Assembly: GCA_034519525.1 (NCBI GenBank)
Contig: JAXHOJ010000057.1
Span: forward strand, 127,572-191,571
DNA: 64,000 nucleotides
DNA from: Gemmobacter sp034519525
GTDB taxonomy: Bacteria; Pseudomonadota; Alphaproteobacteria; Rhodobacterales; Rhodobacteraceae
Direction: 5' to 3'
A model generated the notes under the pieces. The model was not told where the DNA came from. It saw nothing but the letters and a program-made list of their open reading frames with translations, and did not search any database. The translations under genes were made by a program, and so were the position numbers. Of this stretch, positions 1-11,158 are shown piece after piece. Each line of letters begins with the position of its first letter. The stretch's first letter is position 1.

Positions 1-306
1 ATCGCGGCTGGCATAGCCGATCACAAAGCTGCCATCGGGCCGGATGTCCAGCGCATTGCCGATCTTGAACAGGTCATGGACCTTGACCGCCAGCCCGGTT
101 GCCATATCCAGCCGGTAGATCGCATTGCCGCCCACGGCGTAAAGCGTGCCATTGGGGGCCAGCGCGATGTCGAAGAAGATCGCAGGCGTGGTGCTGGTTT
201 CATGCAGGCGGAAATCGCGGATTTCGTCAAAGCGCCCGGTCTGGCTGTTCCATTGGCACAGCATACCGTCGCTGCGGATGACAAGGGCCTGATGAGATTG
301 GGCCAT
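1..306 (-). CDS. Partial beta-propeller-like protein (N-terminal 102 residues)
   Basis: The reading frame runs off the left edge. It starts at an ATG at 306 preceded by GGAG at about 8 bases. The visible 102 residues carry repeated short motifs of the kind IALAPNGTLYAVGG and LDIRPDGSFVIGY, which resemble blades of SMP-30/quinoprotein-type beta-propellers. No signal peptide is visible. Function cannot be assigned because most of the protein is missing; a calcium-dependent or YncE-like propeller is a guess. It is transcribed in the same direction as acnA and lies downstream of it, with a strong terminator between them. Confidence 0.6.
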   Translation of the reverse strand, partial: MAQSHQALVIRSDGMLCQWNSQTGRFDEIRDFRLHETSTTPAIFFDIALAPNGTLYAVGGNAIYRLDMATGLAVKVHDLFKIGNALDIRPDGSFVIGYASRD

Positions 307-447
307 GGGAATACTCCGGTCCTGTTTGCAATGCGCCAAGTTTCGCGTGCAGGGCGGGATTGTCCACTAAACTCAGGGTATAAAAGCGGCGTTTTCCAAG
401 GCTGTGCCATGGGTTGAGGGCAAAGTGGCAGAAAGCCGCGCAATGCA

Positions 448-475
448 AAAGGCCCCGGGTTTCCCCGGGGCCTTT
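448..475 (-). terminator. Rho-independent terminator of acnA
   Basis: A perfect 12 bp inverted repeat (AAAGGCCCCGGG with its complement, 4-base loop) lies just past the acnA stop and before the next minus-strand gene. On the minus strand the stem is followed by a short T tract. Confidence 0.8.
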
Positions 476-491
476 CTGTCGGGCGGGCCGA

Positions 492-3236
<2,745 letters not shown>

Positions 3237-3526
3237 CTGTCGCCTCCTGGCTGTGGCTCGGATTATAGGGCGCGGGATCATGGCCCCGGTGGTCGGTCTT
3301 CCTGCCTGTCATGCCGCATTGCGGCGCGTCACGCAAGGGAATCTGCGGCCTTTGTATGCAATTGTATGCCAAAAATCCAGCAGAGATTTCAGCCTTGCCA
3401 CGACAGGGGCTGTTGCCCCCTTGCCGCTACGGCAGGGCCACCTGCGGCACCATCGCAAATCGTTGATTGGCAGAAATCAGCCGGTTTGACTAGAACCGGG
3501 TAAGAAACATGGGGATCGGAAACGCG

Positions 3527-4237
3527 ATGATGCGCAAGACATTCGGCGCGGCCTGCGGCTTGTCGCTGGCATTTGCCTGTTCGGTATCGGCGCAGGACAA
3601 TCCGGTGGTGGTGGAGCTTTACACCTCGCAAGGCTGTTCGTCCTGTCCGCCCGCCGATGAATACCTGGCAGAGCTGGCCAATCAGCCCGGCGTCATCCCG
3701 CTGGCCCTGCATGTGGATTACTGGGATTACATCGGCTGGGAAGATGCCTTTGCCCAGCCTCGCTTTACCGCACGGCAGAAGGCCTATGCGCGGGCGGTGA
3801 AAAGCCGCACCATCTATACGCCGCAGATGATCGTGGACGGGGTGGCGCGGGTTGAAGGCAATGATCCGCAGGCGGTGGCCCAAGCCATCACCGAAGCCAT
3901 GGCCCGGCCCGCCGACATCACCCTGACGCTGAACCGGCAGGGCGAGGCCTTGCAGGTGCGGGCGGCGGGGCAGGCGGGGGCGCTGCCGATGGTGCCGCCC
4001 ATGGTGGTGCAGCTGGTGCGGCTGGAACCGGAACAGACGGTCGAGATTGCGCGCGGCGAAAATGCCGGGCGGACCGTGACCTATCGCAACATCGTCACCA
4101 GCTGGGAGCCGGTGGCGGAATGGGCGGGGGATGTGCCGCTGGATCTGACGCTGCCGCTGGCGGGATCCGGGCCGGTGGTGGTGATCCTGCAGCATCAGGG
4201 CCCGGCCGAGATCGTGGCGGCGGCCGAGCTGCAGTAG
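3527..4237 (+). CDS. DUF1223 thioredoxin-fold secreted protein
   Basis: A DUF1223-family protein of about 236 residues. It has an N-terminal signal peptide (residues 1-22, ending VSAQD) and then a thioredoxin-like start with ELYTSQGCSSCPPAD. That CxxC pair is at residues 37 and 40, suggesting a periplasmic redox or disulfide role. The start at 3527 was chosen over 3509 because the signal peptide then begins at the MMRKT pair. It lies upstream of and divergent from acnA, a neighbourhood I recall from Rhodobacteraceae. The true substrate of DUF1223 proteins is not known to me. Confidence 0.8.
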   Translation: MMRKTFGAACGLSLAFACSVSAQDNPVVVELYTSQGCSSCPPADEYLAELANQPGVIPLALHVDYWDYIGWEDAFAQPRFTARQKAYARAVKSRTIYTPQMIVDGVARVEGNDPQAVAQAITEAMARPADITLTLNRQGEALQVRAAGQAGALPMVPPMVVQLVRLEPEQTVEIARGENAGRTVTYRNIVTSWEPVAEWAGDVPLDLTLPLAGSGPVVVILQHQGPAEIVAAAELQ

Positions 4238-4243
4238 GCGCGG

Positions 4244-5119
4244 CTACTTCCAGCGTTTGTGAATCCAGAACCATTGTTCGGGGTGGCGGCGCACATGCGC
4301 CTCCAGATGGTCGTTCAGCGCCTGGGTCATCGCCTCGGCGCTGCCCTGCGGGATCGGCGCATCCACCAGAATGTCGAAATCCAGCCCGCTGGCCGCGCGT
4401 GTGGCATAGGACGGGATCAACAGCGCATCATATTTCAGCGCCAGTTCGGCGGCTGACAGCGCGGTTTTCGCCGGATGGCCGAAGAAGCTGAGCACGGGGG
4501 CATGTTTCATGTGCTGGTCCTGCACGATGCCGATCATGCCGCCCTGCCGCAGAAAGCGCAGCATCGCCGCCATGCCCTGCCGCCCGCGTTCGAACAGGGG
4601 TTCGCCCGATTGGGCCATGGCGGCCACATAATGGGCGTTGAAATAGCGGTTGGTCATCGGGCGATACAGGCCCGCAACGGCGAAGCCACGGGCGCGCAGG
4701 GCCACGCGGCTGGCCAGATAATTGCCGAAATGCCCGGTCACCATCACCACGGGGCGGCCTGCGGCCTTTGCCTCGGCCATGGCCGCAAGCCCGGGGCCAT
4801 GCAGGCTGGCCGCTTCGGCCCTGGCAAAGAACGGGGCGCCGGAATACATCTCGATCACCGAACGGCCGATATTGTCGGGCACGGCGCGCTGCATCCGGCG
4901 AATTTCATCGGGCGCCATATCGGGGAAGATCAGGCGCAGGTTATCGCGGATGCGGCGATTGTAGCCCGCCAGCGGCGCGATGACCCGCGCGAAGATCCAG
5001 CCACAGAGCGGCACCCGCCAGCGGTAGGGCAACAGCAGCAAGGCACCGATCAGCCCGCGCAGAACGGCGTTCTGCAGCCAGTGGACGGGGTGAAAGCCTT
5101 CGGTCGGGGTCTTTGCCAT
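4244..5119 (-). CDS. Lipid A biosynthesis lauroyl/late acyltransferase (LpxL/HtrB family)
   Basis: A 291-residue member of the late acyltransferase family that adds secondary acyl chains to lipid A at the inner membrane. An N-terminal hydrophobic segment (residues 18-32) anchors it. The acyltransferase core contains VTGHFGNYL (H130) and later GLYRPMTNRYFNAHY and MIGIVQDQH. In the family the catalytic motif is H(X)4(D/E); here the acidic position (residue 135) is leucine, see findings. It ends 7 bases from the convergent DUF1223 gene. If the acid is truly lost the protein may be inactive or have another role. Confidence 0.85.
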   Translation of the reverse strand: MAKTPTEGFHPVHWLQNAVLRGLIGALLLLPYRWRVPLCGWIFARVIAPLAGYNRRIRDNLRLIFPDMAPDEIRRMQRAVPDNIGRSVIEMYSGAPFFARAEAASLHGPGLAAMAEAKAAGRPVVMVTGHFGNYLASRVALRARGFAVAGLYRPMTNRYFNAHYVAAMAQSGEPLFERGRQGMAAMLRFLRQGGMIGIVQDQHMKHAPVLSFFGHPAKTALSAAELALKYDALLIPSYATRAASGLDFDILVDAPIPQGSAEAMTQALNDHLEAHVRRHPEQWFWIHKRWK

Positions 5120-5140
5120 GCCTGATTTTGCCAGCCTGTC

Positions 5141-6013
5141 TCAGGTGATGCGGGCAACCCGCGTCTCGCGGTGCCAGACATAGACACCGGCCCCCGCGAT
5201 CACAAGGGCGCCGATCACCGTCCAGCCATCGGGCCATTCGTCGAACAGCAGGATGCCCCAGCCGATGGCAAACAGGATGCCGACATAGCCGAAGGGCGCG
5301 ATGGCCGAGGCTTCGGCAATGGTGAAGGCGCGGATCAGGAAGAACTGCGCCACCGAGCCCAGCGCGCCGATCAGCACAAAGCCCCAGAGATCAGCCATGG
5401 CAATCGGTTGCCAGATGAAAGGCAGCAGGAGGGTGGTCGCCAGCGTGCCGAACATGGCCGAATAGATCAGCGAGGTAGAGGGGGATTCGTCACGCCCGAC
5501 CCAGCGGGTGGCCAGCGCAAAGCCGGCATAGCAGATGGCGCAGCACAGGGGCAGCAGGGCGGCGGGCTGAAACACGCCAAAGCCGGGGCGAATGATGACA
5601 AGCGCCCCGAAAAGCGCGGCACAGACCCCGAAGATCCGCCGGGCGCCCAGCTTTTCCCCCAGAAACAGCGCCGCCCCCAGCGTGATCAGCACCGGGTTCA
5701 GATCGGTGATCGCCGTCGCCTCTGCCAGACCGACATAGCCGAGGCTGACAAAGAAGAAGGCCGTCGCCCCGAACTGCATCAGCGACCGGGCCGCCTGCAG
5801 CCCGGGATAGCGGGTGCGCAGCAGGCGGCGCAGCTGCGGCAGGCAAGAGAACACCAGCGTCACGATCACTGTCTGCCCGGTATAGCGCGCCCAGACCACC
5901 TGCAGCGCCGGGTATTCGGCAATCAGCGTCTTGGCCAGCGCATCCATCGAGGTGAATGTGGCAATGGCAATCAGCATCATCAGGATGCCGCGCCCTGTAT
6001 CCGTCTGTGGCAT
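5141..6013 (-). CDS. EamA/DMT-family permease
   Basis: A 290-residue integral membrane protein with about ten hydrophobic segments and the two-fold EamA repeat of the drug/metabolite transporter superfamily. Repeat signatures include a motif ending LNPVLITLGAALFLGEKL in the first half and APFGYVGILFAIGWG in the second. It is a secondary transporter of the inner membrane, likely an exporter of small metabolites; the substrate cannot be told from sequence. It lies 21 bases upstream of the acyltransferase gene on the same strand, so the two may be cotranscribed. Confidence 0.8.
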   Translation of the reverse strand: MPQTDTGRGILMMLIAIATFTSMDALAKTLIAEYPALQVVWARYTGQTVIVTLVFSCLPQLRRLLRTRYPGLQAARSLMQFGATAFFFVSLGYVGLAEATAITDLNPVLITLGAALFLGEKLGARRIFGVCAALFGALVIIRPGFGVFQPAALLPLCCAICYAGFALATRWVGRDESPSTSLIYSAMFGTLATTLLLPFIWQPIAMADLWGFVLIGALGSVAQFFLIRAFTIAEASAIAPFGYVGILFAIGWGILLFDEWPDGWTVIGALVIAGAGVYVWHRETRVARIT

Positions 6014-6099
6014 GGTGAACTTTCAGGCTGGGGCCATGCGGCGCAAGCGGCCGGGTCTGGCTGCAGATTTTTCACCATAAGATCAAATTTCAGGGGGGT

Positions 6100-7164
6100 C
6101 TAGTCTTCCTCCCCGCTGTTCAGCTGCACCTCTCCCGCCTCTGCCAGAGTGCGGATCGCGGCAATGATTTCGTTCATCGCGGCCTCGGCGTCTTTTTCCT
6201 TGACCCGGCCACGTTCGGCGATTTCTTCGCGCAGGGCCTGCGCCATGCGCTGCGACAGGTTGGCCAGCAGGAAATCCGCCGCCGCGGCGCGATCTGGCAT
6301 CCCCTGCGCCCCGGCCAGTGCGGTGACAAGCACGGGTTGCGGCACGGCGCGCACCAGGCGCGGCACATCGCGCGGGGCCAGACGCTGGGGCAGATGCACG
6401 AAGGTGAAGATGGCGCGCCGCACCGCACCCGCAAAGGCGGCATCCTCTTCATCCAGCCCCTGCAGCACGGTTTCCCGCGTGGCTTCGGCGCTGACATTCA
6501 GGATGGCGCCCACGCGTTGCGCGGCCGCCGCTTCAAAGGCGCGGGCGGGCCGCGCCTCCAGCTGGCTGGCCAGTGCAAACCCGATGCGCCGCACGGTAAC
6601 CGGATCGACATTGCCGGTCTGCAGCACCGCAAAAGCCACGCGCCGGGCCTTTTCGCCGGGCAGGCGCGACAGGATTTCGGCCGCCTTGGGGGCAGGCAGC
6701 TTTGACAGCAGCACCGCCGAAATCTCGGTGCTTTCTTCGGCAATCACCGGTTCCAGCACCTCGGAGGGCAGGGCGGCGATTCTCTCCCAGGGGTCAGCAT
6801 CGGGGCGGGTGCCCATCATCCGGCGCAGCCGTCCGGCGGCGGCCTGTGAAATATGCCCGTCCATCATGGCCAGCGCGCCTTCAAGGCCGCCAGGAAAGGA
6901 CAGGCCCGCCTGTTCCAGCTGCCCGGCAAATTCGGCCACCACGGCCTGCAACGTCTCCCGATCCACCAGCCGCATGGCGCCGATCTGCTGCGCCAGTTCG
7001 GCCTGCAGCGCTTCGGGCAGGTTCGCCAGCGGAATGGGCGCGCCTTCGGCCAGCATCAGCCGCACGATGATTGCGGCCTTCTGCGGCCCGGTCAGCCGTG
7101 TAATCACCATGCCCGCCGCAGCCGGAAGACGCGCGGGCGCTACCCTTGCCAGTGCCTGTGCCAT
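6100..7164 (-). CDS. fliG: FliG-like flagellar motor switch protein
   Basis: A 354-residue protein with the layout of FliG. An N-terminal helical domain begins LTGPQKAAIIVRLML. A middle armadillo-like region contains LSKLPAPKAAEILSRLPGEKARRV, here interrupted in description at the EILSRLPGEKARRV motif, and the C-terminal domain follows at about residues 240-340. FliG sits at the cytoplasmic face of the C-ring and transmits torque from the stator. No other flagellar gene is near. The gene is separated from its neighbours by 86 bp (EamA) and 56 bp (small secreted protein). Sequence is quite diverged from enteric FliG, so a motor-switch role is likely but not certain. Confidence 0.75.
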   Translation of the reverse strand: MAQALARVAPARLPAAAGMVITRLTGPQKAAIIVRLMLAEGAPIPLANLPEALQAELAQQIGAMRLVDRETLQAVVAEFAGQLEQAGLSFPGGLEGALAMMDGHISQAAAGRLRRMMGTRPDADPWERIAALPSEVLEPVIAEESTEISAVLLSKLPAPKAAEILSRLPGEKARRVAFAVLQTGNVDPVTVRRIGFALASQLEARPARAFEAAAAQRVGAILNVSAEATRETVLQGLDEEDAAFAGAVRRAIFTFVHLPQRLAPRDVPRLVRAVPQPVLVTALAGAQGMPDRAAAADFLLANLSQRMAQALREEIAERGRVKEKDAEAAMNEIIAAIRTLAEAGEVQLNSGEED

Positions 7165-7220
7165 GTCATCCCCTGATTCACCTCTGGTGGTCAGGGTGGC
7201 AGGCGCCGGTTAACAGCGCC

Positions 7221-7376
7221 TTAGCTCGACATGGTTTCGCAGGCGCGGGTATCGGGATTCCACTTCATGCCATCGGCGCAGCTCATGGCGGCTTCCTCAT
7301 GGGCGCAGCCTGCGGCCAGAACGGCGGCAGGGGCAAGCGTGGCGGCCAGGGAAACCAGAAGCATCAGTGTCTTCAT
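7221..7376 (-). CDS. Small secreted cysteine-containing protein (51 aa)
   Basis: A 51-residue protein beginning MKTLMLLVSLAATLAP, a clear signal peptide cut near AVLAAG. The short mature part has four cysteines and the segment CADGMKWNPDTRACE, reminiscent of a chitin-binding (peritrophin-A-like) fold. The start at 7376 was chosen because GGAGG lies six bases upstream. Small periplasmic proteins of this type occur in Rhodobacteraceae, but the function is unknown. It lies between fliG and purB on the same strand. Confidence 0.65.
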   Translation of the reverse strand: MKTLMLLVSLAATLAPAAVLAAGCAHEEAAMSCADGMKWNPDTRACETMSS

Positions 7377-7427
7377 CAGCATCCTCCATCGGTTTGGATG
7401 CCCGTCATCGTACCATGAAATATGCAA

Positions 7428-7451
7428 AAGGGGCGGATTCCTCCGCCCCTT
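7428..7451 (-). terminator. Terminator of purB
   Basis: Inverted repeat AAGGGGCGGA with a 4-base loop lies 22 bases past the purB stop. On the minus strand the stem is followed by a T-rich stretch. Confidence 0.7.
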
Positions 7452-7472
7452 CCGCTCACCCTTTCGTGAAGA

Positions 7473-8771
7473 TCAGCCGAAGACGCGCTTGAAAATCGTG
7501 TCGACATGTTTGGTGTGATAGCCCAGGTCGAATTTCTCCTCGATCTCGGCCGGGCTCAGCGCGGCGGTCACTTCCGGGTCGGCCAGCAGCTCGGTCTTGA
7601 AATCGGCGCCCTTTTCCCAGACCTTCATCGCGTTGCGCTGCACCAGGCGATAGCTGTCCTCGCGCGAAACGCCGGCCTGCGTCAGCGCCAGCAGCACGCG
7701 CTGGCTCATCACCAGACCCTTGAACTTGTTCATGTTGCGCAGCATGTTTTCGGGATAGATCACCAGCTTTTCCACCACACCGGCCAGGCGGTGCAGCGCG
7801 AAATCCAGCGTGATCGTGGTATCGGGGCCGATCGCACGTTCCACCGAGGAATGCGAGATGTCGCGCTCGTGCCACAGCGCCACGTTTTCCAGCGCGGGCA
7901 CCACCGCCATGCGCACCAGCCGGGCAAGGCCGGTCAGGTTTTCGGTCAGCACCGGGTTGCGCTTGTGCGGCATGGCCGAGGAGCCCTTCTGGCCGGGGGT
8001 GAAGAACTCCTCGGCCTCCAGCACCTCGGTGCGCTGCATGTGGCGGATTTCGATGGCGATGTTCTCGATGCTCGCGATCACGCCCAGGGTGGCAAAGAAC
8101 ATGGCGTGCCGGTCGCGCGGGATCACCTGGGTGCTGATCGGCTCGGGCGTCAGGCCCAGCTTTTCGCAGACATGTTCTTCCACAGCCGGGTCGATGTTGG
8201 CGAAAGTGCCGACGGCGCCGGAAATGGCGCCGGTGCGGACTTCGTCCCGCGCGGTCACCAGACGGTCCCGGTTGCGGGCCATTTCGGCGTAGAAGCGGGC
8301 GAAGGTCAGGCCCATGGTGGTGGGTTCGGCATGGATGCCGTGGCTGCGCCCGATGCGCACGGTGTCCTTGTGTTCAAGGGCGCGGGTTTTCAGCGCGGCC
8401 AGCACCCGGTCCATGCCCGCCAGCAGCAGGTCGGCGGCGCGCACCAGCTGGATGTTGAACGTGGTGTCCAGCACGTCCGACGAGGTCATGCCCTGATGCA
8501 CGAAGCGCGCGTCGTCGGCGCCGATATGTTCGGCCAGATGGGTCAGGAAGGCGATGACGTCATGCTTGGTCACGGCCTCGATCTCGTCGATGCGGGCCAC
8601 GTCGAAGTGCACATCCTTCGCGCGCCAGACGGCTTCGGCATTGGCCCGCGGGATCACGCCCAGATCGGCCTGCGCGTCGCAGGCATGGGCCTCGATCTCG
8701 AACCAGATGCGGAACTTGGTCTCGGGCGACCAGATGGCGACCATTTCGGGGCGGGAATAGCGGGGGATCAT
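7473..8771 (-). CDS. purB: Adenylosuccinate lyase
   Basis: PurB, 432 residues. It cleaves SAICAR to AICAR and adenylosuccinate to AMP in purine synthesis; it is cytoplasmic and homotetrameric. The fumarase/aspartase superfamily signature QKGSSAMPHKRNP is at residues 261-273, and GRSHGIHAEP near residue 141 carries a catalytic histidine. Length matches the bacterial PurB of about 430 residues. The start MIPRYSRPEM is the usual alphaproteobacterial N-terminus. A terminator follows directly, so it is probably a single-gene transcript. Confidence 0.97.
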   Translation of the reverse strand: MIPRYSRPEMVAIWSPETKFRIWFEIEAHACDAQADLGVIPRANAEAVWRAKDVHFDVARIDEIEAVTKHDVIAFLTHLAEHIGADDARFVHQGMTSSDVLDTTFNIQLVRAADLLLAGMDRVLAALKTRALEHKDTVRIGRSHGIHAEPTTMGLTFARFYAEMARNRDRLVTARDEVRTGAISGAVGTFANIDPAVEEHVCEKLGLTPEPISTQVIPRDRHAMFFATLGVIASIENIAIEIRHMQRTEVLEAEEFFTPGQKGSSAMPHKRNPVLTENLTGLARLVRMAVVPALENVALWHERDISHSSVERAIGPDTTITLDFALHRLAGVVEKLVIYPENMLRNMNKFKGLVMSQRVLLALTQAGVSREDSYRLVQRNAMKVWEKGADFKTELLADPEVTAALSPAEIEEKFDLGYHTKHVDTIFKRVFG

Positions 8772-8852
8772 CGGCGTGGCCTTTCGTTGCGGCAGTTGCA
8801 GGCAGGGCTGCCTTAGCCGCTACGCCCCCGGCTTTCAACCCGCAAGCCTGTT

Positions 8853-8882
8853 CCTCTTGGCCCAAATACCCCCGCCGGAGGC
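8853..8882. repeat. Rhodobacterales extragenic repeat, copy 1
   Basis: Contains CCTCTTGGCCCAAATACC followed by CCCGCCGGAGGC. The same core recurs at 22,935-22,998 (inverted pair) and 35,513-35,586 (inverted pair), each time between genes. It is a dispersed extragenic element of the left-arm genome; function unknown. Confidence 0.6.
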
Positions 8883-8965
8883 ACGGCGCCCGGGCGGCGG
8901 CGCAGGCCGCTGCCCGGGCTGATCTCTTGCGCCGCAGGCGCACCGCATAATAAGCCCGGGTAACG

Positions 8966-9217
8966 TTACAGGCTGTTGCGGCCCCGGTAGAGCTGCCATT
9001 CCTCGACCACGCTGCCGTCTTTCAGGTGGCAGTACCCGGCCTCGCCCGCCTGTTCTTGCCGCAGTTCCAGCCGCCCGCCCAGATCGGCACAATATCGTGC
9101 CGCCGGGTTTGACATCGAAGCCCAGTTGCCCTGTCGCGCCGTGCCCCCGCCAGAGGAACCGCCGCAGGCAGACAGCAGGGCAAGGCAGGCAAGGGACAAC
9201 AGCAGGGAACGGCGCAT
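8966..9217 (-). CDS. DUF333 domain lipoprotein
   Basis: An 83-residue lipoprotein. Signal peptide MRRSLLLSLACLALLSAC has a lipobox with the acylated cysteine at residue 18, then a Gly/Ser linker. The mature part NPAARYCADLGGRLEL and later GYCHLKDGSVVEEWQLYRG matches the DUF333 family (putative hemolysin-type small lipoproteins of unknown role). Start at 9217 with GAGG upstream. It is divergent from the DUF3445 gene. The 194 bases upstream of purB (8,772-8,965) hold only a repeat element. Confidence 0.75.
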   Translation of the reverse strand: MRRSLLLSLACLALLSACGGSSGGGTARQGNWASMSNPAARYCADLGGRLELRQEQAGEAGYCHLKDGSVVEEWQLYRGRNSL

Positions 9218-9343
9218 GACAATGATCCTCGAACAAATCCGGGGCCAGAATGGGGCAGGTGCCGCCGCGCTGCAAGAGTGGTGCTGCAATGTGGGGCCCT
9301 CTGGCCTCTGGCAGGCCGGAAAAGCCCCGGCTATGATCGCGGC

Positions 9344-10126
9344 ATGATGCCGCCGATCCTGCAATCCCGTCTGCCGTTTGCCCCCTGGATGGACCCGCGC
9401 ACCGCGCGCCTGCCCGGGATCCTGCCCGCCGCGCCGGAAGACTGGCTGCGCGTCGATGATGCCTTTGCGGGCCAGATGGCCGAACGCGATGCCCGCATCC
9501 GCGATCAGCTGCCGCTGGTGCATGGTCTTTTGCCCGGCGCTGGTCCGGCCGCGGCAGAGCTGTTGGACAAGGTTCTGGCGCGTCTGGCGCAGACCGAGGG
9601 GTATCACATCGGCCCTGCGGCGGTGCGGCGGCCCGATGGCATCCACGTGCCGATCGACCGGGCGCAGCCACTGGTCACCGCCGGGCGTCTGGTGCAGGAG
9701 GATCTGTGCCTGCTGGAACGCATGGGGGATGAACATCTGCTGACCGGCGCCATCCTGTGCTTTCCGGCCAGCTGGACGCTGGCGCAGAAGCTGGGCCAGC
9801 CAATGACCCGCATCCATGTGCCGGTCGATCATTACACCGATGATCTGGCGCGGCGGGTGCAGCGGCTGTTCGATGCGATCCGGCCGGATCAGGTGCTGTG
9901 CCGGATGAATGCGCTGGTCTATGAGGATGCGGCGCTGTTCCAGCCCCGGCGCGAGGGCGAACCGCGCCCGCGCCCGCTGCAGCGGCTGTATCTGCGGAGC
10001 GAGCGGCAATGCCTGCTGCGTCTGCCCGAAAGCCGGGCGGTGGTGTTTTCCATCCATACCTATCTTGTGCGGCTGGAGGATCTGGCGCCGGAAGATCGTG
10101 CCGGGCTGCAGGCTGCAGGTCTGTAG
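9344..10126 (+). CDS. DUF3445 haem-dependent oxidative N-demethylase-like protein
   Basis: About 260 residues matching the DUF3445 family. The evidence is WMDPRTARLPGILPA at the N-terminus, then LVQEDLCLLER, LCFPASWTLAQKLGQP and IHVPVDHYTDDLARR, the conserved blocks of this family. Characterised members are haem- and PAS-related oxygenases that demethylate small amines such as dimethylamine. The start at 9344 (MMPPILQSR) fits the family N-terminus; the ribosome site is weak. Substrate here is unknown. It is divergent from the DUF333 lipoprotein. Confidence 0.7.
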   Translation: MMPPILQSRLPFAPWMDPRTARLPGILPAAPEDWLRVDDAFAGQMAERDARIRDQLPLVHGLLPGAGPAAAELLDKVLARLAQTEGYHIGPAAVRRPDGIHVPIDRAQPLVTAGRLVQEDLCLLERMGDEHLLTGAILCFPASWTLAQKLGQPMTRIHVPVDHYTDDLARRVQRLFDAIRPDQVLCRMNALVYEDAALFQPRREGEPRPRPLQRLYLRSERQCLLRLPESRAVVFSIHTYLVRLEDLAPEDRAGLQAAGL

Positions 10127-10179
10127 GTTGGCGGTCTTTAGGCAGGGCTGCCGCCGGGGGTTGCCCGGCGGAGCAGAGC

Positions 10180-10950
10180 TTACAGCAGGGCGCTGACGCG
10201 GTCTCCCAGCCCCGATTGCAGAAAGACCATGGCGGCGCCGGTCAGTGCCATGGCGCGGGCGCTGAGGCCGATGTTTTCGCCGCGCAGCAGGCTGTAGGTC
10301 ATCACCGCCGCGCCAACCGGCAGATTGACCGCCAGCAGGGTGCAGTTCATCGCATGGCTGGCCAGCCGCAGCTGGATCGAGTCGCGCGGGGTGTCGTCTT
10401 CCGACGGATCATACAGGGCTGCGCGGATATTGCGCAGCCGGTCCATATCGGGCGATGCGGTTTCACCTTTGCCTGCGGCGACGGGGGCCGGTTCGACCTT
10501 GGCGATTTCATCCAGCTCGGCGCGCGGCGGCACCAGTTCCACCAGCGCATCCACCAGTTCGGCATCCAGCGGCGCGGTGCTTTCCTGCCAGACGATGGTA
10601 TCGGTGGGATAGTGGCGCAACATGCTGTCAACCAGCTGGGCGCAAAGCTTGCGCGGATCGGCCGCGATGCAGCCGGCGCTGGGGGCAAAGCGGGCGTAGG
10701 GGGCAGGGCCTGCCGCCACGGTCAGGCAGGCGGCATAGCCTTCGGGCGCAGGTTCGGCCCGGGCCAGCAGGATGCGGCGATTGCCGATATCGAACCATGC
10801 CACCTCGTCGCTGTCCCAACCCAGACGATGGCTGCCGTTGCAATGGCGGGCCAGATGCAGGTCGATCTCGCCCACGAGGCGGGCAAAGTTCAGATAGGTT
10901 TCGTCTGCATACAGCAGCTGGGCAATCACACTGTTCGGCAAGGCTCGCAT
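10180..10950 (-). CDS. Unknown Rhodobacterales protein with C-terminal membrane segment
   Basis: A 256-residue protein I cannot place in a named family. The N-terminal 130 residues look globular (SVIAQLLYADETYLNFARLV, then GWDSDEVAWFDIG). The middle (about 140-190) is charged and rich in Pro/Ala/Glu. The last 60 residues contain one or two hydrophobic stretches (MNCTLLAVNLPVGAAVMTYSLL and later AMALTGAAMVFLQ), suggesting a tail anchor in the inner membrane with a cytoplasmic head. It lies upstream of glnA on the same strand but behind the glnA terminator, so it is a separate transcript. Confidence 0.6.
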   Translation of the reverse strand: MRALPNSVIAQLLYADETYLNFARLVGEIDLHLARHCNGSHRLGWDSDEVAWFDIGNRRILLARAEPAPEGYAACLTVAAGPAPYARFAPSAGCIAADPRKLCAQLVDSMLRHYPTDTIVWQESTAPLDAELVDALVELVPPRAELDEIAKVEPAPVAAGKGETASPDMDRLRNIRAALYDPSEDDTPRDSIQLRLASHAMNCTLLAVNLPVGAAVMTYSLLRGENIGLSARAMALTGAAMVFLQSGLGDRVSALL

Positions 10951-11116
10951 GGCTACACACTCCGACAGACTTCATTAACCTTACATTCGCCCCGGAATGT
11001 GCTCGCAAGGTGGGGGGAAAATGGTCAATTCTAGGTAATTCTGCCGGTGTTGGCCCCCTTGCTGCCGCAATCGTTAACAAATGGTTAACGCGCGGCGGGC
11101 ATGTGGTGCGCAATAG

Positions 11117-11142
11117 AAAAGGGCGCCCGAAGGCGCCCTTTT
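11117..11142 (-). terminator. Terminator of glnBA operon
   Basis: Perfect 11 bp inverted repeat AAAAGGGCGCC with a 4-base loop, 17 bases past the glnA stop. The stem contains an A/T run at its base. Confidence 0.8.
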
Positions 11143-11158
11143 CCCCGATCCGCAAGGA

